A stretch of 5,923 nt of DNA from Propionibacteriaceae bacterium (GTDB lineage: Bacteria; Actinomycetota; Actinomycetes; Propionibacteriales; Propionibacteriaceae): assembly GCA_003158895.1 (NCBI GenBank), contig PMLO01000085.1, positions 12,915 through 18,837 on the forward strand, in the 5' to 3' direction. Numbering within the stretch: position 1 is the stretch's first letter; the number at the start of each line of letters is the position of its first letter. Shown in pieces: positions 1 to 3,984 of the stretch. A program made the position numbers and the translations under genes. The notes beneath the pieces were generated by a model. The model worked only from the letters and a program-made list of their open reading frames with translations, searched no databases and was not told the origin of the DNA.

Positions 1-158
1 CCCACCAGGCCGCCCGTCGCGACGAGCGCGATGACGATGATCACGGTCAGTGCGATCTTGGTCCGACGGCTCACCGGTCGACGTCGTGCCGCCGTCGAGA
101 TGGGCGGCTCGGACTCTGTCTCGCTGGGCTGTACGGCCTCGGAGGTCTGCTCTGTCAC
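1..158 (-). CDS. N-terminal part of a membrane-anchored protein downstream of the efflux adaptor (partial)
   Basis: The gene leaves the window at position 1, so only about 52 residues are visible. The GTG start at 158 is chosen because GAGGAG (166-171) sits 7 bases upstream and the frame stays open to the edge. The first 35 or so residues are hydrophilic, rich in Glu, Ser and Pro, and end in two Arg clusters (ARRRPVSRR). A hydrophobic segment follows (about residues 36-52, ALTVIIVIALVATGGLV). That is the layout of a single N-terminal membrane anchor with the tail inside the cell. The gene starts 28 bases after the HlyD-family adaptor's stop on the same strand, so it is probably in the same operon. 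A second adaptor, a permease or another envelope protein would all fit; no family can be named from this fragment. Confidence 0.75.
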   Translation of the reverse strand, partial: MTEQTSEAVQPSETESEPPISTAARRRPVSRRTKIALTVIIVIALVATGGLV

Positions 159-165
159 GATCGTG

Positions 166-171
166 CTCCTC
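166..171 (-). promoter_or_regulatory. Ribosome binding site deciding the GTG start at 158
   Basis: GAGGAG on the minus strand lies 7 bases before the GTG at 158, in the short gap after the adaptor gene. It is the main evidence that a second gene begins here; no ATG in this frame lies near it. Confidence 0.75.
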
Positions 172-186
172 GTTCGGTGGGTGGTG

Positions 187-1653
187 CTAGCCGGCGACGA
201 CGACGCTCTGGCCGGCGGAGAGGCCGGAGACCACTTCCGTGCGGTCGGTGCTGGCGAGGCCGGTGGTGACGACGACGGTCTGCCGGGTACCGCCCCGGAT
301 CGTGGTCACCGTGGTCTTGCCGTTCTGCTGATGGATCGCCGTAGTGGGCACGGTGAGGACTCCGTTGCGCTGCGCCGTGACAACGGTGGCGCGGGCGGTC
401 ATGCCCTCCTTGAGCCGGGTGTCGGTCCCCTCCAGCGTCACGGTGACGAAGTACGTGACGCTGCCGGACACCACGGTCGCACTCGGTGACACTGCAGTGA
501 CCTTGCCCCGGGCCGCCAAGCCCGGGAGTGCGTCGAGGGCGAGCGACACGTCCTGGCCCGTGACGACGACCGCAGCATCGGACTCCTGCACCGGCAGCAC
601 CGCGACGAGGGGTCCTGCCTTCGAGATCACCATGAACTGCGTACCGCCTGGACGTGCCACGGTCGACGTGCTCGTCGTGGTTCCCGGGATCGCGCTCGTC
701 GTGCCGGCCGCGTCGGCGGTCGTTCCCGTGCTCGCGGTGAGGTACTCGCCCACGTTGCCGTTGATCGCGGTGATCGTCCCGTCGAACGGGGCGAGGAGGG
801 TCGCGAGGTCGAGGTTGTGCTGGGCGATGGCCACGAGGCTCGAAGCGGTGGCGACGACTGCCTGCTGCTGCTCGATGAGGTACGGCCTGTCCGAGCTGCT
901 CGAGCTCGCGCTGTTCTGCGCGCTGACCACGCCCTGCTGGGCCGAGGCGACCGACACCTGGCCGGTTGCCGAGTCTGTGCTCTTCTTCTGCCCGGCCGCC
1001 GCCAGGGACGTCTTGGCAGTCTCCATGCCCTGGTTGGCCGTGGCGAGGCTGGCCTCTGCCGCAGCCAGCGCGCCGCAGGGGGTGGTCGTGCACCCGGCCT
1101 GGGCGGCGTCGACCACGGCCTGCGCGGCGGTGGCGACGTTCTGGGCCGCAGTGAGCTGGGCGTTCGCACGACTGATCGCCACGTCGTCCGCAGTTCCCGT
1201 CGCGACGATCTGGCTCTTCGTCGCGTTCAGGATCTGCTGCGCCTGGACGAGTGTGGTCTGGGTACCCGTCGTGGAAGGGCTCGCGGTGAGCTTGCCGAGC
1301 AGCGCCTGCTGGGCGGTCAGGTTCGCCTGCTGCTGAACCAAGACCTGCCTCAGGGTGAAGTCGTCGATGGTCGCCAGCTGCTGACCTGCCTTGACCTGGT
1401 CACCGACGTGGACGGCGACCGACGACAGCAGGCCGCCGCCTGGGAAGCCGAGGTTCTGGGTCGTCGCGGCCGCGAGTGACCCGGCAGCGCTGACCCCTGT
1501 GGTGATGGTGTCAGTCGTCACCTCAGCGGTCGACGGGATCGCGGCCTTCGAACTGCCGCATCCGTTGAGCGTCGCCACGGCGAGCGACACTCCGAGGAGC
1601 ACCGCGGCCTGGCGGCGAAGGGTACGGATTCGGCCGGCGCCGGACAGGGTCAT
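187..1653 (-). CDS. HlyD/MacA-type efflux adaptor lipoprotein (membrane-fusion protein)
   Basis: This 488-residue protein is an extracytoplasmic adaptor of the membrane-fusion family, which works with an ABC or other inner-membrane exporter. It has a lipoprotein signal peptide: Arg-containing N-region, hydrophobic core and lipobox LNGC with the lipidated Cys at 32. The first half of the lipoyl/barrel-sandwich domain follows (about 65-98, VHVGDQVKAGQQLATID). Next is a long Ala/Gln-rich coiled-coil hairpin (about 100-285), then the second lipoyl half (about 286-304, LLAPFDGTITAINGNVGEYL). A Thr/Ser/Ala-rich loop (about 305-337), a beta-barrel region (about 340-425) and a membrane-proximal domain with VPTTAI (435-440) complete it. 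The hairpin carries two cysteines, C188 and C193, near its midpoint. The ATG at 1653 has GGAG 7 bases upstream. It heads a leftward operon and is divergent from a TetR regulator that probably controls it. The transported substrate cannot be told from the sequence. Confidence 0.9.
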   Translation of the reverse strand: MTLSGAGRIRTLRRQAAVLLGVSLAVATLNGCGSSKAAIPSTAEVTTDTITTGVSAAGSLAAATTQNLGFPGGGLLSSVAVHVGDQVKAGQQLATIDDFTLRQVLVQQQANLTAQQALLGKLTASPSTTGTQTTLVQAQQILNATKSQIVATGTADDVAISRANAQLTAAQNVATAAQAVVDAAQAGCTTTPCGALAAAEASLATANQGMETAKTSLAAAGQKKSTDSATGQVSVASAQQGVVSAQNSASSSSSDRPYLIEQQQAVVATASSLVAIAQHNLDLATLLAPFDGTITAINGNVGEYLTASTGTTADAAGTTSAIPGTTTSTSTVARPGGTQFMVISKAGPLVAVLPVQESDAAVVVTGQDVSLALDALPGLAARGKVTAVSPSATVVSGSVTYFVTVTLEGTDTRLKEGMTARATVVTAQRNGVLTVPTTAIHQQNGKTTVTTIRGGTRQTVVVTTGLASTDRTEVVSGLSAGQSVVVAG

Positions 1654-1702
1654 CGGCGGTCTCCGTTCGTCGTGTTCCGCGGGCTCAGGCCGCGCGCCAA
1701 AA

Positions 1703-1720
1703 AGAATGATCGTTCATTCT
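1703..1720. promoter_or_regulatory. Candidate TetR-family operator (7-4-7 inverted repeat)
   Basis: Perfect arms AGAATGA and TCATTCT flank the spacer TCGT. Size, symmetry and the GAATGA/TCATTC half-sites resemble operators of TetR-family repressors such as those of the FadR/AcrR type. It lies in the gap between the regulator and the adaptor it diverges from, the usual place for a self-repressing TetR protein's site. Binding is inferred, not shown. Confidence 0.72.
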
Positions 1721-1755
1721 CTATTCTCGTGAGGACCTCGATAGGGTGTCAAACG

Positions 1756-1761
1756 AAGGGG
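1756..1761 (+). promoter_or_regulatory. Ribosome binding site deciding the TetR start
   Basis: AAGGGG is 6 bases upstream of the ATG at 1768. The same frame is open upstream to an ATG at 1672, but that would run across the operator and lacks a comparable site, so the downstream ATG is preferred. Confidence 0.7.
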
Positions 1762-1767
1762 TGCGCG

Positions 1768-2379
1768 ATGCCGAAGATCAGCGACGACCGGCGAACAGAT
1801 CGCCGTCGCCAGATCATCGAGGCTGCCCAGCGCTGCTTCATGCGCAACGGGTTCGAGGCGACGACGATGGCCGACATCATCGCCGAGTCCGGCCTTTCCG
1901 CCGGCTCGCTCTACGTGCACTTCGAGAACAAGGTCGACATCATCCGTCAGGTCGCGTCCGAAGTGCTCGCCGAGCGCGCCGCCGACGCAGCGGCACTCAT
2001 GGCACGAGCCCCGTTGCCGGAGCCGTCGCAGCTCGTCGCCGAGTACCTGGACAGGCTCCATACCGGCACCGGCTCCGAGATCCGTATCCACACGTGGTCC
2101 GCGTGCCTCCGCGACCCGGAGCTCGGGTCGGTCTTCGCCGACTTCGCGGCGCAGTTCGCGCGTCTGCACGAGACGTACATGCGCACCTGGCTGGAGCAAC
2201 AGGGCCTGGACACCGCGACGGCATCGCACCGCGCGGCACCGCTCGTACAGGTGTTGCGCGGCATCTGCCAAGGTTTCGTCATCCAACTGGCCCTCGACCC
2301 CCGGGCCGACCCCGACACGTACCTTTCGGGTGTTCGCTGGCTCGGCTTCGGCACCACGACAGAGGAGGACGGCTCGTGA
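1768..2379 (+). CDS. TetR-family transcriptional regulator
   Basis: This 203-residue protein has the size and layout of a TetR-family repressor. The N-terminal DNA-binding domain spans about residues 10-60. It starts with RRRQIIEAAQRCFMRNGFEATTM in pattern, followed by the helix-turn-helix at about 33-52 with the family signature ADIIAESGLSAGSLYVHF and then ENK. The remaining 140 or so residues form the helical ligand-binding and dimerisation domain, which is too variable to predict the inducer. It is divergent from the HlyD-family adaptor across an 18-base inverted repeat, so it most likely represses that efflux operon and itself, with release by a small molecule, perhaps an exported compound. 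Its last four bases overlap the start of a cytidylate-kinase-like gene, so the two are very probably one transcript. The TetR assignment is firm; target and ligand are inferred. Confidence 0.93.
   Translation: MPKISDDRRTDRRRQIIEAAQRCFMRNGFEATTMADIIAESGLSAGSLYVHFENKVDIIRQVASEVLAERAADAAALMARAPLPEPSQLVAEYLDRLHTGTGSEIRIHTWSACLRDPELGSVFADFAAQFARLHETYMRTWLEQQGLDTATASHRAAPLVQVLRGICQGFVIQLALDPRADPDTYLSGVRWLGFGTTTEEDGS
2363..2368 (+). promoter_or_regulatory. Ribosome binding site inside the tetR end, deciding the kinase-like start
   Basis: AGGAGG lies within the last codons of the regulator gene, 7 bases before the GTG at 2376. It fixes that GTG as the start of the next gene, although the frame is open far upstream, and supports coupled translation. 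Confidence 0.8.
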
Positions 2380-2966
2380 GGTCCATCGTCATCAACCGGG
2401 AGTTCGGCAGCGGCGGGCGCGAGGTCGGCCGCCTCGTCGCCGAGCAGGCGGCCGTGCGCTTCTACGACAGCCGCATCATCCAGGATGCGGCCGCTGCGAA
2501 GGGCCTGTCGCCCGGTCTGCTGGAGCGCTTCGACGAGCGCATCGCCACGAACCCGTTCGTCGCCATCTCGATGTTCGCCGGGGCCGACCCGGAGGCCTCC
2601 TCATTGCCCTACCGCCTGTACAGCGCGATCCAGGACGTCGTGGTCGCCGCCGCCCAGACTGCGCCGGCGGTGTTCGTCGGTCGGTGCGCCGACAAGATCC
2701 TCGCCGACGCGGGCATCCCGTTCCGAAGCGTCTTCGTGTACAGCACCGACCTTAAGCGGAAGATCGCGCGCGCCGTCGAGGTGGATGGCGTATCAAGCAA
2801 GTCGGCCGAGAGCTACATCGCAACCATGGATCGCACGCGCAGCCGGTACCAGCAGTTCTTCACCGACACGACGTTCGGCGACTACCGGGAGTACGACCTG
2901 TGCCTCAACAGCGCGCGCCTGTCGTACGCAGACTGTGCGCAGGTCATCCTCGCCACGGTTGGGTGA
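2376..2966 (+). CDS. Cytidylate kinase-like family protein
   Basis: This 196-residue protein matches the cytidylate-kinase-like P-loop family (Cytidylate_kin2 type) in length and motif order. INREFGSGGREVGRLVAE (about 6-23) is the family's variant phosphate-binding loop, with GSGGRE in place of the classical GxxGSGK. Next come FYD (29-31), VFVGRCADKIL (99-109) and, near the C-terminus, a Tyr/Arg-rich stretch (RSRYQQFF, 155-162) and YDLCLNS (173-179). True cytidylate kinases phosphorylate CMP and dCMP with ATP in the cytoplasm. This branch is usually annotated by similarity only, and its substrate is unproven. The GTG start overlaps the regulator's stop as GTGA. Co-expression with a TetR regulator suggests a role tied to the same stress or ligand rather than housekeeping nucleotide synthesis, but that is inference. 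Confidence 0.87.
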   Translation: MRSIVINREFGSGGREVGRLVAEQAAVRFYDSRIIQDAAAAKGLSPGLLERFDERIATNPFVAISMFAGADPEASSLPYRLYSAIQDVVVAAAQTAPAVFVGRCADKILADAGIPFRSVFVYSTDLKRKIARAVEVDGVSSKSAESYIATMDRTRSRYQQFFTDTTFGDYREYDLCLNSARLSYADCAQVILATVG

Positions 2967-2975
2967 CGCTCCGCG
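2967..2975. other. Nine-base convergent gap without a terminator
   Basis: The kinase-like gene and the membrane protein gene on the opposite strand end 9 bases apart. There is no room for an independent hairpin and T-run between the stops and I see none. Transcripts probably extend into each other's coding region or end by another mechanism. Confidence 0.6.
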
Positions 2976-3911
2976 CTACTTCCAGACCCAGGTCGACAAC
3001 ACCTTGGTGACGTCGGCACGTACGGTGGCGTCGTCATTCGCGTCGAGCGGGAAGTACATGAGATACCACGCCTGCCCACCCACTACCGCGCAGCGGACTC
3101 CGAAGATGTCACCGCTGTCGACAGCCTGGTAGGCGAGCGCCGTCTTACCACCCCAGCTCTCCTGAGGCAGTGCGGTGACGGGCCCGAGCTCCTCGATCTG
3201 GGACTTGCAGTCCGCGGCATCACCGGCGCCGCTGCCATGGTCGACCCAGATCGCGTCGCTGCGCGTCGACGTGATCGAGATGTCACCGTCGTCACCGTCG
3301 CAGGACCAGTTCGCGGGCACCGTTGCGATGAAGGCGCTCGCGGTGATGGTGTCGCCGGCCGCGCAGTCGGTGCTCCCTGCGGTCGTGCCACTCGTCGCAG
3401 TCGGACGGATCGTCGCACTTGGCTGTCCAGCCGTGGTCCCTGTCGCTTGCCGCGTCGGAGTGGGCTGAGTCACGGGTTTCGCGGTCGACGACGTCCAGAC
3501 CGCGTACCCGCCGAACACGATGCCGACCACCAGTGCCAGGACCACCACGATCACGATCGCGGGCGACGACGAGCGCTTGCTCGGCGGCTGTGGAGCGCGC
3601 GGGGGCTGGTAGCCCTGCCCGTACGGCTGCTGGAAGTTCTGTCCGTATGGCTGCTGGAAGTTCTGTCCGTACGGCTGCGGTGGTGGCGGCATCGGGTACG
3701 TAGGAGGTGGCCCATACGGCCCGGGCTGCGCGTACTGCGGCCGGGCCGGCGGCCCCTGTGGAGGTCCCGGCGGACCGTACTGGGGCGGACCGTACTGGGG
3801 CGGGCCGTACTGGCCGGGTGTGCCTGGGGCCACGAACTGCGGACCCTGCGTAACGGGCGTGCCGAGGCCTTGTGGCTGGGACCCGGGGTCGGTCCCGTAG
3901 GGGTTGGTCAC
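2976..3911 (-). CDS. Pro/Gly/Gln/Tyr-rich single-pass membrane protein with four-cysteine outer domain
   Basis: I do not recognise a named family for this 311-residue protein. Residues 1-110 are low-complexity and rich in Pro, Gly, Gln and Tyr, with short repeats: QYGPP three times (about 34-48) and QPYGQNFQ-type units (about 79-101). A basic patch (SKR, 111-113) precedes one hydrophobic span (about 117-139), so the tail should be cytoplasmic and the rest outside. A Thr/Pro/Ser linker (about 140-180) leads to a compact domain of about 130 residues with C183, C204, C235 and C274, possibly two disulfides, and many aromatic residues near the end (AWYLMYF, STWVW). Such Pro-rich tail, one span and small outer domain proteins are common in Actinobacteria and often of unknown role. 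The GTG start at 3911 is supported by GAGGAG 5 bases upstream. The frame is open further up, to an ATG at 4085, but that would overlap the divergent gene. Confidence 0.85.
   Translation of the reverse strand: MTNPYGTDPGSQPQGLGTPVTQGPQFVAPGTPGQYGPPQYGPPQYGPPGPPQGPPARPQYAQPGPYGPPPTYPMPPPPQPYGQNFQQPYGQNFQQPYGQGYQPPRAPQPPSKRSSSPAIVIVVVLALVVGIVFGGYAVWTSSTAKPVTQPTPTRQATGTTAGQPSATIRPTATSGTTAGSTDCAAGDTITASAFIATVPANWSCDGDDGDISITSTRSDAIWVDHGSGAGDAADCKSQIEELGPVTALPQESWGGKTALAYQAVDSGDIFGVRCAVVGGQAWYLMYFPLDANDDATVRADVTKVLSTWVWK
3621..3678. repeat. 24-base tandem repeat, about 2.4 copies, within the Pro/Gln-rich tail
   Basis: Two adjacent 24-base units (3621-3644 and 3645-3668) differ at one position (C/T in GTACGG versus GTATGG), and a third partial unit follows at 3669-3678. 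On the minus strand they encode repeated QPYGQNFQ octapeptides. The near-identity at DNA level points to recent duplication by slippage. Confidence 0.85.
3771..3813. repeat. 15-base tandem repeat, nearly three copies, encoding QYGPP
   Basis: CGGACCGTACTGGGG occurs twice in direct succession (3771-3785, 3786-3800). A third partial copy with one change follows (3801-3813). On the minus strand this encodes three QYGPP pentapeptides in the cytoplasmic tail of the membrane protein. Confidence 0.88.
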
Positions 3912-3916
3912 GGCTG

Positions 3917-3922
3917 CTCCTC
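3917..3922 (-). promoter_or_regulatory. Ribosome binding site deciding the GTG start at 3911
   Basis: GAGGAG on the minus strand lies 5 bases upstream of the GTG at 3911. It favours this start over longer in-frame options reaching to 4085, which would place about 58 extra residues over the divergent gene. Confidence 0.7.
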
Positions 3923-3927
3923 GCGCG

Positions 3928-3949
3928 TCGGCGACACCATTGTCGCCGA
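3928..3949. promoter_or_regulatory. Perfect 9-4-9 inverted repeat, candidate operator
   Basis: Arms TCGGCGACA and TGTCGCCGA flank CCAT with no mismatch. It lies between two divergent start codons and I found no second copy in the window. Position and symmetry favour a binding site for a dimeric regulator that could act on both genes. A leader hairpin for the membrane protein mRNA is the alternative, as it ends only 5 bases before that gene's ribosome binding site. No T-run follows, so it is not a usual terminator. Confidence 0.6.
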
Positions 3950-3984
3950 ACGAGGTCCATGGAGCGCCCTTCGCCGCAAGGTGG

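Larger units (their letters stand above)
1654..1767. promoter_or_regulatory. Divergent control region between efflux adaptor and TetR regulator
   Basis: These 114 bases separate two start codons facing away from each other, so both promoters must lie here or overlap the genes. The centre (about 1699-1727) is an A/T-rich island in otherwise GC-rich DNA and contains the 18-base inverted repeat at 1703-1720. TATTCT (1722-1727) and TAGGGT (1742-1747) are possible plus-strand -10 elements, but neither has a good -35 partner, so exact promoters are not called. GC-rich inverted sequence around 1679-1693 could form a small hairpin in the adaptor's leader. Confidence 0.7.
3912..3984. promoter_or_regulatory. 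Divergent control region between membrane protein and phosphotransferase-like gene
   Basis: About 73 bases separate the two starts. The region holds GAGGAG (3917-3922, minus strand) for the membrane protein, a perfect 22-base palindrome (3928-3949), and AAGG (3978-3981) near the plus-strand start. I find no convincing -10/-35 pair on either strand, so at least one promoter may be non-canonical or lie inside the neighbouring coding sequence. Confidence 0.55.

Noticed and set aside
344..1336. A 330-codon open frame on the plus strand opposite the efflux adaptor
   Set aside because: The minus strand encodes a full adaptor with lipobox, split lipoyl domain and hairpin; the plus-strand frame has no family signature and no good ribosome binding site that I can see.
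1740..1747. TAGGGT as a definite -10 box for tetR
   Set aside because: The hexamer fits TANNNT but there is no recognisable -35 at 16-18 bases upstream, and it would leave only a very short leader before the ribosome binding site.
1746..2375. N-terminal extension of the kinase-like protein through the regulator gene
   Set aside because: The frame is open but its translation there is Arg/Pro/His-rich shadow sequence. The family's motif starts right after the GTG at 2376, which has AGGAGG 7 bases upstream.
3928..3949. Palindrome as a transcription terminator
   Set aside because: No run of T follows on either strand and it lies between two divergent starts, so no gene ends there.
3964..3984. 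Possible rifampin-associated element (RAE) upstream of the phosphotransferase-like gene
   Set aside because: CTTCGCCGCAAG vaguely recalls the CTTGCGGCAAG core of the RAE as I remember it, but the spacing is off by one, the outer G/C arms are missing, and it lies directly at the start codon rather than in promoter position.
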